From Artemisia argyi (Eukaryota; Streptophyta; Magnoliopsida; Asterales; Asteraceae), in assembly GCA_030686995.1 (NCBI GenBank), contig CM060695.1, positions 96,500,871 through 96,564,870 on the forward strand: 64,000 nt of DNA, written 5' to 3'. Position 1 is the stretch's first letter. Each line of letters begins with the position of its first letter. Shown in pieces: positions 45,836 through 58,400 of the stretch. Under the pieces are notes generated by a model. The model was not told the DNA's origin and made no database searches. It saw nothing but the letters and a program-made list of their open reading frames with translations. The translations under genes and the position numbers were made by a program.

Positions 45836-48800
45836 TGATTGGATCAAAAGCAGTCAGATATTATTGACCAAGGTCAACAAGTCAAAGACAGCTCAGTTCC
45901 TATTCTCCGTGGATAGTATAGTGTGTCCCCGGGTCGTTATGTCCCAGCGAGATTGCAATGGTGTTTTGGAAAACGTTTTTGAGAATGAGTGGCATTGAGG
46001 ACAGTACCCAAGATTATTTGAGAGATGATTATGCTACTGATATTTGGTATTTGCACAATTTGGAATAATATTCACAATAACAGATATACAGATATATTCA
46101 CAAATTCACAATTTGGAATTCAGACAGAAAAAGTGGGATTTGAACAATTACAAACTACAGGGGGTGCAAGTGAAACTTTTTAAAACTTAAATTAAAAAGA
46201 AAATTTAAAATGAAAATGAAATGATTTAAATGATTATTTTAATAATTAAATACTAATTAATTAATTAAAACTATTTAAAAAGTAATTTAAACCTAATTTA
46301 AATAAACTAAAAATTATAAAGATTACAAATTAAACTAAAAACTTGCAAAAATAATTTCTAAACCTTAAAATGAACTTGAAAAAAGTATAAAAATTAAAAA
46401 TAAATATTTTTATCTTTTTATGATTTTTCTATTAATTAAAAACTAATTATATTAATTAAACTATTTAAATTATTTTAAATTACTAATAATACCTAAATGA
46501 ATTAGAAAATTATGGAAAAATTTATAAAACTAATTAACCATCACAGGAATCCTAAAAAATTATAAAAAGTTTCTAAAAATTATTTCTAGACTATTTTACT
46601 AATTATTTACTTATTAATTAATTTAAATCTAATTTAACTAAATTAAATAATAAAATTGGAAAATGAACAGTAGAATTTAAAAATATATTTTCTAAAAGTC
46701 TTAACTAATTTATAAAAACTAGGAAAATTATAAAAACCTACTGTTGTTAATTAAAAATTAAGAAAACTAATTAATTACTAATATTACCTAATTAATTATT
46801 TAAACTATTTTTAATTCTAATAATTAGTAAACTGATTAAGAAAAATCTAAGAAAATTATTACAAATACTTAAAGGTAAGAGGAAATTAAGAAAATTATAA
46901 AAATGATAAAGTGCTTATTAATAAGCTGAAATGAAAAATGAAAAAGATAGAATCTATTAAATAGAGGCTATCACTAATTTTAAGTTTGGTTTTTTGGTGT
47001 TTTTCTTTTTGACAGATAAAAATAAGAAACTTTTTCAAAACAACTTTTGTTATAGCTTAAAAATAAGCTGTGTGCACCCCCTTTATCAAAACAGTTGACT
47101 TTCTTTGACCAATTAGGAAATTAAGCTCAAATGATCATATGTGGGGTCCACAATGATGGAACTTGGTTCAGTTAAGTAAAAGTTACTTGTATAAGCTAGG
47201 AACAACAAACTTTAAACACTGATAAGCTAATTAGAACAAAAAATAAGCACTTGAATACTTAAGCTGAACACAGAAATGGGACAAACAATTAGGAGGTTTC
47301 AGGTGGGGTCCACAATGCCTAAGGTCACAATCTTACTAGAAATTGATAGGGGGCCAGCTGGTGAGCTTAAGGAACTAAGGGGGGCTTGTGGGGCCCACTG
47401 TGGTGGTCAGAAACCACCACCAAAGATGGTGGTTTGGTGGTGACCTGCTGATGCAGGGGAACTATCTTCCCTGCAGCCTTGTTTGGAAGGTTGTGGGGTC
47501 CACAGCAAAATTCACAAAAATGAGGTGAAGGGGGGAACACAAAGTTGAGCTGGGGGGCTACCTTTCCTAAAAATTTCAAGGTCTTAAACCACCTAGAAAA
47601 ATCAAAACAATTCCTACTCTTTTTGGATTTTCTGAAGAAAAGTAATTTTGACTTTACAAGTTCTTTGAGCCAGGTTGACTTTGATGATATTTCAATGATC
47701 CTAACTGACTATTGATGTTGTAATAAGATATATGGAACCTAAAACAAGCTTAATCTACCACTTATAACCCAAAGTGAGGTTTCATGGAACTTAAAATCCA
47801 CACAGTGGACAGTTGAGGGGGTGTTTCTTTGATTTTGACTATTTTGTGTTAAGAGTACCAATTTTATGACTCCTAAAGCCTAATTGAAACTAATGCAAGC
47901 TAAGGGAACAACAGTCAAGACAAGATGGCAACTAAACACCACAGCAATCCACTAAACCAAACACCCCTTTACACAGATTTATCACTTGATTCCCAAGAGA
48001 TTTTGAGATTTATACCACTAACCTTACTTATAAGCACTTGTTTTGATTAATTAAACTGTAATGAACTAATAGGAACAATAATTAACAAGTTATACTACAA
48101 ATGACCAATTATACTAAATTGACTGTGTGACTAGGATTCTTAGTAACTACAAATTTTAATGAACAAGATCTCTATATTAAGCTATAATATGCCTAAATAA
48201 CACTAAATAAGCACAAACAAACTGAATAAGCAGTGATATAAGTTAAGCTACAGTAGAAAGATAGAAATGGGAATATGAGCTTACAATGTGCAATCCTGCC
48301 AAACCATGAACCAAGAACCAATGTAACACTCCTAATAGCTTCCCATGAAGCTTCTAACCCAAGGCCATCCAATATTTACCCTGCTCCAGCTTTCTTCTTT
48401 CTCCTTCACTGATTTTTTATTTTTCAATGTATTTTCTTGATTTTTTTTTTGTATTTTTTTATTTTTGATGCTACACTGTATTTTAAGGTATGTAAAAGCT
48501 TTTATAAGCTTTCAAGGAGCTTATGTGAGCTTAAGTGTCCAGAGTAACAACTACAAACAACATTATACTAACATGAGATTTTTTTGAAATTTTGAAATTG
48601 CTCAAACTGAATTCAACAAGTAAATCTGAAATTGATTGATTACAAAGGTTTACAATACACTTGGAAATGCTTAAATTACAACTTAAAAGCTTAGAAACAT
48701 ACTAGAATTTAAAAACTTAACTAATCGACACTATTTTTCATTAATTAAACTACACACAGTCTTGTACCCTTCTTCTTCCTCTTATAGCCTTCAATTAGGG

Positions 48801-49862
48801 TTTGTGGGTCCCTCTGAGCATATCCCAACATATTCTGAGCCATTGGATGAGGAAAAATGATCTTGGCCGTTTAAAAGGATTTGGCGCCAAAAAATGATAA
48901 GTCCAAATTGGAATGTTATAGCAACTGGGGGGGGGGGGGGGGGGCAGCATTTAATGTTGAGGTGAAGGGAGGGGTGTAGTGGTTTGGGCAGTGGAGATGG
49001 GATGGAGATGGTGGAGTGGTGAGGTGATGGTTGCAGAAGCAAGTGGGGAAGAAGGGGAGGTGTTTGTTTGACTCGTTTGACCTCAGGGTCAAACATTGAC
49101 CTTGTGTTATATTAGAATGGGGTGTGAGTGGGCTGGTGGATTTTGGGCCAAAGATAAAAAGGGTGGGCTTTGGTTGTGTTGTGGATTGGACTTGGTTTTG
49201 GAGTAGTAGTAATATAAGGGTCCTGTTTGGTTTAAGCTATCACAAGGACCATTTTTGTAATATTCCGAAAATTTAGGGACTAGACTTGGCATCTTTCCAA
49301 AGTATTTCACAAGGGTATTTTCTGCCAATGATGAATAGTACATGGACCTTAGATGATTTTTCCACTTTAAATTTCCCAGGGACCAAATCTGCCAAACTTT
49401 CAAACTCCAGGGACCAAATGTGTAATTTTCACCAAAATTGCCAAACAAGGACCAAACCTGCCATATATGAGAAGTACAAGGACAAAATTTGTTTTTCTCA
49501 AAGTTTTAATATCCCAAGGACCATTTTTGACAATTTTCCAAACTTCAGGGACTAAACTTGACATTTTGTGAAACTTTGCACCAAAGGACTAATTATGTAA
49601 CTTTTTGATTTAAAAAGGCCTTTGGTGACTTTTTCAAGTTTTTAGAGTAACCAGGGACTAGATTTGACAACTTTTGAAAGATGAGGGACTGAAACTGCCA
49701 ATTATGCAAACTTTGTACGTTTTTCATCTGTTTTTGATTATTTTGCATCTGAAACATATAAAACACATTCCTTGGATATTTTCACTATTTTGATGCAATA
49801 TTGAGTGTTTTTAGATGTTTTGGCAGAAAAGGTAAAAATGATGAGTAGTTACACACTCATCA
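45836..49862 (-). repeat. Athila 5' LTR, 4027 bp
   Basis: Pairs with 34546-38569 over its full length. The G run is 18 here against 14 in the other LTR, and small indels (for example near 46600 and 47020) separate the two. Confidence 0.95.
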
Positions 49863-49867
49863 CCGCC

Positions 49868-51135
49868 GCCGGCCACCAACACAACACCACCACCGCCACA
49901 CTTACAACCACACCACCACCATTAAACTAACCACCACACTCTCCTTATCACTCCACTGTACCACACGCGCCACCAAAACCCCATTCCACCACCATCTCGT
50001 TGTAACGCGCCACTAATACCATATCAGACCACCTCCATCATCATTTAATCAAAGTTGAAGGTAAGGAAACAGTCACGCGCCACAATGACTCACATAAGTT
50101 TAACGCTTCAAGATCTTATAAAAGGTCTCGGGTAAGGTTATTTGTTTTGATTTTTTTGTTTGTTGTTGGTTTCCGTTTCTAAAGGATCGATGATGGCTTT
50201 ATGGTGTTATATCTATAAGATCATTGTCTTGAAAGCACCAAATCTGAGATCCTTTTTTTTTGTTCGGGTGTTGTTTTGGTTTGTTGATGGGAAAAAAGTA
50301 TAGGAATTAATAGTTCTTGAAAAAAAAAAAAAAAAAAAAAACCCGATACCAACTAACCTATTAGCAGTAGTAACACTAACACTTCCGGTACCGGAAGTTG
50401 ACTAGATGACCATCGTTATATTTCCGGCAAACAAAATATACCCGGATGGGTTTCAAGATTATTGTGTATTTCTGTTTGGTTTGCAGACCTGTGTAAATGA
50501 TTCTAATTTTCAGTTTTGATGTTGTTGGGATCTTGTTGTAGTCGGCTATTGTTCGGGATGGTGATGGATGTGAATGCATTATTTATAGGCTCTTGGAACT
50601 TATGTATGATTGTAACTGCGGAACTCTTTCTATTCTTCTCTTCATATTACATTTAATTAGAATGTAATTGCAGGTTCCTTTGTATTCTTTGATGTTGCAA
50701 AACTGCAACCCTTTCACGTTTCATAACCGAGCATGTATTAAAGGATGCGGGTGTAAATTTGTGAGATTGATATAATTAAGATATTGCTTAAACTACATTG
50801 TATCGTACCACCCATTTGTGCACAATACTCTTGCACATTAAATTAAGGGGTACAACCTTTATATAGTATAGATAATACCTTTAGATGATTCAAACTTGAA
50901 ACTTATCGTCAAGACTCAAGAGTGAAAAAAAATAATAAAAAATCTATTATTGCCGATGTTCGTCGAAAGTTTTAGTTTGTTGCAATTCAAAAACAAAAGG
51001 TGCATGTTCATGTTCATGTTCATGTCATTAAGTTTTATTGCATAAACGAATCAACACAAACATTTAAATGACCATATTTTCTCAAATTTCATGTCACATG
51101 TTTCATGGTGACAATTCATTTTTTCTTACACGAAT

Positions 51136-51181
<46 letters not shown>

Positions 51182-51670
51182 ATATTTTTAGGAGTATTAT
51201 TTGTGGTTTAGGCTCGGGTAATATGTAATGCAAGTTATGTTGAAATGGATTGTTACTACGAAATGAGTTGTTACAAACTTACAACTTTATATTTAATGGT
51301 TGTTACTACGAAATAGGCTGTTACAACTTTACATTTAAATGTCAGAATGTTGAAATGGCTTTATTGTGACCTTTAAGTAAACAATTCTTTCTATTATAAG
51401 TAAGCATTGAATCTTAATTTTTTAAGCTTTTCTTTTTTGTAAAATCTCAAATATATTATAAAGTAGTATAGATAAACACATGAATAAGAAGGAAAGAACG
51501 ACATCGATTATCTTAACTTGATGATTTCCTTTGAACTAAAATCGTCCTGAGTAAAGCATGGTCTCGTTCCTACTTCCTAGTCTCTTTTATGGGCTATCTT
51601 ATCTACATCCTAAATCACTAGGCTTCTTATTTTGATATTTTCCTTTGGATGTCCAATTGAATTAGGACTC
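49868..51670. other. Intergenic DNA right of the Athila insertion
   Basis: Begins with a CCACCACCGCC-rich stretch (to about 50040), then ordinary A+T-rich DNA. There is an A run near 50320-50341 and a T run at about 51138-51176. No gene, LTR end or inverted repeat is recognised. Confidence 0.55.
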
Positions 51671-51673
51671 TTA

Positions 51674-51906
51674 GGGTGCGTTTGGTTTGGCTGAATCCTA
51701 AGGATTCTAGTGGAATTGGAATCCAATTCCATTCTATAACATGTTTGGTTGACGAATTCAAAGAATTTGGTATATGAATTCCATTCCTTACTGTGTTTGG
51801 TTGACAAACGGAATGGAATGAAATTCCTTCAAAAACCTATGTATATGGAATTCAACATTCCATGGCCAGTGTGATAGAATTGTTTACAATTCCATAGAAT
51901 TCATAC

Positions 51907-51976
<70 letters not shown>

Positions 51977-52509
51977 TTATTATTATTATTATTATTATTA
52001 TAAATGATTATTTAATTATTATTGTTTTTTATAAAGAACCACTTTATTAAGATTTAAAAATTATGATTTATTTAAAATTGAATATAAATTATTATTTATT
52101 TAAAAATTATTTTTATTATTATTTTTAAAATTTATTATTTGTTTAAAGTTAAATATAATTTATTTATAGCTTATTTTTTAATTTATACCTTAAAAAATAC
52201 AATTGTATTTTAGATAAAAACAATATTTATTTAATATATTAGTTTATATAATATTATTATTATTTGATTAGTAATTTATTTATTAATAATATTTAGTAAT
52301 CTTAAACTAAATTAAATTTAAAATATTTTAATATAATTTTTTTTCTCATTTAATTCTTCCAACCAAACATGCGCTAGTATTTGCAAATTTCAATTCCGTC
52401 AGATTTTAAATCCTAAGGATTTCAATTTCTGACATTCCATTCTTTCACATTCCAATTCCTTAAACAGATTCCAATTCCGTCAAAAATATTCTGCGAACCA
52501 AACGAGCCC
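51674..52509. mobile_element. PIF/Harbinger-type non-autonomous element, 836 bp
   Basis: The inverted ends are GGGTGCGTTTGGTTTGGCTGAAT and GGGCTCGTTTGGTTCGCAGAAT (the second in reverse complement). They are flanked by TTA on both sides (51671-51673 and 52510-52512), the target type of PIF/Harbinger. Subterminal GGAATTGGAAT repeats occur in both halves. An ATT trinucleotide run occupies about 51903-51999. No transposase. Confidence 0.8.
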
Positions 52510-52512
52510 TTA

Positions 52513-53159
52513 ATTTACATTCATTCAAAAACAATGCCCCGATAATGTTGGACCTAGTTTCCACTATAAAACTGCTGGGCACAACTATTTTATCCTGTGA
52601 ATTGCCTGATTTGTTTTAGTCGCTTCACAACATTGGCCTTTGGTTATATCCCGTTCAAATCGAAACCGAACCAATTGAAAATTCAAATTTAAAATGGCAA
52701 TTTTTAAAGAGTATTGATTGGCATGGCTAAATTATATGTTTAATTATATGGCTAAAACTATGTGTCAGCATTTTGTTGATAACAGCAAGGGGAACTCACT
52801 TCTTCACAAACTAATAACTTATTGTCACATTTATTTGGGCATATTATTAGTCATATTTTTAGACCTCTCAATCATTTCCCTTTCTTTATACTCTTTCAAA
52901 TTAGAAAACTAAATAACCTGGTTCAAGTTTGGTTTAGGACGCTCCTAATGCAACTCAATGAAGGTTTAGTATATTGGATCCAAATTCGTCATTCATCATC
53001 CATGATTCGTCGAATGAGCATATAACAATTTCGAAAACCTACAAACGGTGACTATCACACGAAGGACTACCAATCCTTTGGTTTGAAGTCATTGCAAACT
53101 AATGAGTTATTTCGAGTACTTTACAATAAAATTTTAACATGTGACCGGGGTAAGTAATT
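52513..53159. other. Intergenic DNA
   Basis: A+T-rich. No feature recognised. Confidence 0.5.
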
Positions 53160-53714
53160 ATATTACATGGTACAATGGCCCTTTTTCCCCAAAAATGAAG
53201 GTCCCGCAAGGTAAATATCTTTGTTTGGCGTCTTTCTTTGGACAGGCTCCCTACTCGGCTTAATTTATCTTTAAGGGGCCTTGATATCCCATCTATTGTT
53301 TGCCCAATGTGTAACAATGTGGTGGAATCCGTGGATCATGTATTCTTTGGTTATGACATGTCTTTGGATGTTTGGAGTCTTGTTAGAAGGTGGATTGATA
53401 TTGATATGCCTTCTTTTTCTTCTTTGTTTGTTTGCCTGCAATGGTTCGAAGATTGGAGAGCTCCTAGGGGCGATAAAGATCGAGTGTACGTCATTGTAGT
53501 GGCGTTGTTATGGTGTTTATGGCGTTATCGCAATGGAGTTACTTTTTCCTCTCACTCGTTGAGGAAAAGTGACATTTTCGATTACATTCGTACTTTTTCT
53601 TTCTCTTGGCTTAAAAGTAGAGGACGTAATGTAAATTGTTGGAACTCTTGGCTTATGAAGCCTTTGTAGTTTTTTTTCTCTAGCTCCTTACTAGTTTGTT
53701 TTAATAAATCCGCC

Positions 53715-53760
<46 letters not shown>
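53160..53760 (+). mobile_element. 5'-truncated L1-type LINE with poly(A) tail
   Basis: The plus frame 53238-53669, with upstream VNIFVWRLSLDRLPTR in a shifted frame, is the zinc-binding end of plant LINE reverse transcriptases (zf-RVT type): CPMCNNVVESVDHVFF and a C-terminal WCLWRYRNGVTFS. The usual FFGC reads FFGY, so one zinc ligand is lost. The frame ends at TAG 53667-53669, and a pure A run at 53718-53760 marks the 3' end. The endonuclease and RT core are missing, as in most truncated LINE copies. No target duplication could be defined. Confidence 0.85.
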
Positions 53761-53762
<2 letters not shown>

Positions 53763-54887
53763 TTGGAAAACATACTAGGACACGAATGTTACACTTACCC
53801 GTTTTGACAAGTATTTAACATTTACGTGTGCTTCTCTAATTGATGGTTATTTCTCTTGGAACAAAAGGCTTTGCATAAAACTTTACAAGACAATTTATAA
53901 CTCGCATGTATTACCATCGAAAGTTTAACGATTTAAACCAAAACGATGTTATGCAATGCCCACATGTTTTCTTCACAAGGCAGCTACACATCAAAACATA
54001 CTGAAGTAAAGATAATGATATCATCTCTACTTATCATATAATAACTATTATCTCATACCTTAAAGAAACTAGTCAAACATGTTAAAAGTTCTCCAAAATG
54101 TGATATGCTTACAATTTATGATTTACAACATTATAATGTAAGTCTTTATATCATATTCAATGCATTAATTACTCCTAATAATTAAAATATATAAAATGAT
54201 TAAACAAATTCTAAGCACATATATTTTGACCCATATTAAAGATCACTCATGAATTCATTGACATATTGACATGTCACAGTGTCACACAATCTAATTGAAA
54301 TAAGCGAATCAAAACAATTGAAGTTACTCAAAATGTAGTTAGGGTCCATTTAGTTCATTAATGGTGATGAGTACATGTTTGAAATACATATATAAAGAAA
54401 TGCTTGATTAATGTTAAAAAGATATTTGTTTTATAATCGAAATAGTGAAATAATTTTTAAAAATAGTGTATACACAATTAATAATTGATTGTAATCGAAT
54501 GAATTATATCATTTCAATAAATTGTAGTAAAACAAAACATCTTAACCACAACATTTAGGACTATAGATGACATATGTTGTGAGGAGTTTATGTCAGAAGA
54601 TTTCAAACCCTTCTTTTTACACCAAACCTAATAAAAAATCAAACCTTTTTAGGGTTAGAGCTTCATAACCAATTTACCTATCTCAAACTCCACCCCCAAC
54701 CAAACATCTTAAGAAAAATATCAATCAAGTAAAATATATACATATTTTCCTAAAATACAAGTTTTCAATGCATGATATACAAGTTAAGCATGTTTTTAGT
54801 ATATATGCAAATATGCAAGTTTTAATGGATATACATGCAATTGCACCAAAATCTAATTTGAAATCATTCATTATCAATTTATCATTG
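53761..54887. other. Intergenic DNA
   Basis: A+T-rich, without a recognised gene. I looked here for the missing 3' exons of the kinase gene on the minus strand and saw none. Confidence 0.5.
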
Positions 54888-54896
54888 TATTTTTAA

Positions 54897-55203
54897 GAGT
54901 TAATTGTATTTTTGGTCCATGTGGTTTGGTCAAATTACAGGTTTGGTTCTCAAAACTTTAAAAGTGCAACAATAGTCCTTATTTTAAAGTTTGGAATGCA
55001 TTTTTGGTCCCTGGATAAAATTAAATGGCTAAAATACCCTTTGTCTTTTTAAAAAAAACAAGGGTAATTTGGTCATTTCACACCAATAAAGACCAAAAAT
55101 GCAACTCAAACTTTAAAATAAAGACTATTGCTGCACTTTTAAAGTTTTAGGAGCCAAACCTGCAATTTGACCAAACCACATGGACCAAAAACGCAATTAA
55201 CTC
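54897..55203. mobile_element. Mutator-type foldback MITE, 307 bp
   Basis: The ends are near-perfect inverted repeats over about 100 bases (GAGTTAATTG..TTTTTGGTCCA, then GTGGTTTGGTCAAATT). They are flanked by a perfect 9-bp duplication TATTTTTAA (54888-54896 and 55204-55212). A 9-bp duplication suggests a Mutator-like origin. It lies about 210 bases past the last visible kinase exon. Confidence 0.88.
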
Positions 55204-55415
55204 TATTTTTAAACTAACATTCCACACCGGCCTATTTTGACCGACACTAAATTGGGCACATTAGGAATAAAGTGGTAAGTTGATAGATTTGCTAACAGCA
55301 ACTAAAGGCACCATTCAAATAAACATAACCATAGTTTCTTTCTGTTGATGAAACAGTGAGTGTATAACATACAGACCATGAATACATTTGGATCACATCC
55401 AAAAAATAACAAAAC

Positions 55416-58400
55416 TTATTGTTGTACGATAATATCAAACTCCACCAGCATTTGATGTAGTTTTTGTGCATATATGGGAGTAGGATCCTCATCCTCCATA
55501 AGCATTGGATACATAGGAACGAAATTATCGTGACATATTAATTTTAGGTCCTTTCGTCTTCCCTCATCCTCTGGTGCTTCATTTAACATATTAACTACTA
55601 CCTCAAACCATATCTTTAAGCATAAAAATCTTGCATCGCCATCTTTGCTTCCTTTGCAAAGAACAGACAGACTTGGAAGTATTTCACTTACAAAAGTTGT
55701 GTGGTTTTCCTCAATTACAGATGGTTCTTCTGTGATTGTCTCGAGAATCCGTAAAAGGGTTAGCTGAAAATCATCTCTCCCCTGAAATCCAATGAAAAAT
55801 GTTGACTTGTTTGCAGATAAATATTGTCTATGCAGAAAAGACAAAATTGCATTAGTTATGTTTTGTAAAAAATAGACCATTTCAGATAACATGTCAAAAT
55901 TCAGATATGATTTTCGAAGGGCTATCTGAAAATCTACACTTTCCCTGAAATCCAACAAAAGTTCTAGATTTTTTTCGGCAAGCAATTTATGTTATTGTAT
56001 GAGGAACAAATATTGCAAATGTCATAGTTTGCAAGAAACTGTTAGTGAGCTACAGACAAAACTATTTAGAGGACCTCAAATGATCAAACATCTGTTATCT
56101 TTTAGTACAGTTGGTTATCTGTCTAATTTTGATTATTTAACATGCTCCCGCATCAACTCAAAATACACATTCAAACACCCCCTTAATCACTAAAGAAACA
56201 CCAGCTAAAAATATTCAACTCGTCACTGATGCAAAATATTAACAAAAGACAATATTAGCAAAACAATTACTCGTAGTTAAATATACCTGAAATGGGGACT
56301 CAACCAATTTGATTAAAACTTTTAATTGCTGAAGCACCTGAGAGCTAACCACCCTGCGTTTAAACAACGAACTTCCAAGAAGATTAAGAACAACAGGAAA
56401 AAGTTGCAAATTAGTCTTCAAACCAGCACCTCTACCCGGTGTTAAACCACCAACTTGCATCCGTTTTCCACCAGACAATTGTTGAATATCAACAATCATA
56501 GTCTCCAATAACCCCGGAATAATAGACACAACACCATACAAAAACGCCTCTAAACATTGCTGCAAATAAACACCCTTCTCCTTCACAAGCCTATCCACAC
56601 TTGTTAATAATTTCATATTAAAGAAAAAATGTGCAAGCCATCGTTTTCGATTCTTACAGAGCAACGTCACAAAAATGAGTGTTTTTCCTCTCAAAACTTC
56701 GCCCCCTTGTTCAATAAGTGATATCAAGTTCGGGACTAAACTTTTATCTTCTATTAAGGGTAACAAGTGGCGTCCTATGTTTGTAAAAAGATTGCTTCCA
56801 AGCATGGCCATGTTTAGAAGGTTTAAACATATTTGTTGTTCACGAGGGGTTGATTTTGAAATGGATGTGGCCATTTCTTTAAATGTGAGTTTTTCCATTA
56901 CTTGATGGATGGTGGGAGGGTTGAAACGGGTCAAACGGACCAAACATGAACCGGCTGTGAGTCTTATCGTTTCCTGTTTTCCAGGGGCTCGAAATATGTA
57001 GCACAGATTGTTGATAACATCTTGACTGGTAAAACGAGTAGCCCACTGGCCTCCTTGACTAGAGATGTTTTCTATTGTTCTTAAGGCATACAGCTGAGTT
57101 ATGTCATCTTCACCCTTCCTTAAAAGTGACGTCACCAGTGAAATCAATGTATTTGGAACCTGCTTCATCAGTAGTAAAGATAATTCAGTGAAAGGTAATT
57201 TGGAGAAATCACATGTCTTAAGCTTTCAGATTCTAAACCATTTAAGCGGCAAAAAAGCGGCTTGTAAATGTGGCTGTTGTGACTTACTTGTGAACAAGTG
57301 CACTGGGATATTGTTTTTCTCAAACAGGTCAAAAGTCACCCAAAGTGTTTAATACGTAGAACCTCATAAATATTATATTCAATATAATAAGATAATTACT
57401 GAAAAGATGCACTTTCAGTAATTCTTTTTTATGACTGTTGATTCACTATATGTTTAGAAAAATAATAAGATTTTTTTAGCAGAAGGGATCCGGGTTCAGT
57501 TGAACAGCCAACACCTTTCTTGGTCCGATTTTAACTTCAAAATAATATCATAAAGGTAATGATTCATTCATTTTTCGATAAAACAACATAGCATGTTACA
57601 AGCAATTAAGTATACTTTCAGTGACTCTAAACAGTTTAATGTGTTTCTTTTTCAGCTAAATTCACAAATCTCCAAGTAAGACCCATTGATAGAGGCGGGG
57701 AAAAAAAAAGGTAGGTCGAGCATGTTGTATCATGGGTTCACACGGGTTGGACCAGCCCATCAACACCTTTTCGAATCTGATGTACAAATAATGCATTATA
57801 TAAGACATACTAAAACTATATTGTTAAAATAGCAACTAAAGTTTTAAGCATTATACAACACCTTGGGCAGTTTCAGCCCATTTGAACCATTTTAATTTTA
57901 GATAACTTTTAAAAGTGTAGCCATTTAAGCAGTTGTGATCAAGTATAGCCCAAATTGACACATTTCTATGTGAATGGATCAAAATAGCTACATCCACCCA
58001 TTTATTAATAGAAACACGCAAATTGACTTATTTAACCACAAAAATGTTAGAATTGTCTCAACTCTTATGACATATTTCAAATATAAAACGAAAGTTCGAT
58101 AAGCTATCTGTAAACAAAGATCATAACAATTGTGGTGAAACCGTGAAAGCTGACCTGCCATCCTGATGAAATCTTGCTTTCCTTGGAAGGACTTTCCGGT
58201 GGATTGTTTGCTTTTGATTGGTCATTTTGAGTAGATATATAAAATAACAACTCCCCCAAAGCCGCCATTGAGAACCTTCTCACTTTTTCTTGTCTGTCCA
58301 CCAAACCTTCATTCAATGAACCCAATATTCCCGAATTTGCCAGATCATCATTGATGAAAGTAGAATGTCGTATCAACAACCCAAGAAGTGAAGCAAGTTG

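Larger units (their letters stand above)
34546..49862 (-). mobile_element. Complete Athila-like Ty3/gypsy retrotransposon, 15.3 kb
   Basis: The LTRs are 34546-38569 and 45836-49862, about 4.02 kb each, and the target duplication is CCGCC at 34541-34545 and 49863-49867. Genes read leftward, so the right LTR is 5'. The primer site is tRNA-Asp type and the polypurine tract abuts the left LTR. Gag, protease, RT, RNase H and integrase follow in gypsy order. The protease motif ADLGANINLMPYS, the RT motif FMDDFSV and the primer site support the Athila clade. The LTRs look about 97-98% alike by eye, with several small indels. Pol is interrupted by frameshifts and stops, so the copy is complete in structure but not functional. 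Confidence 0.95.
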
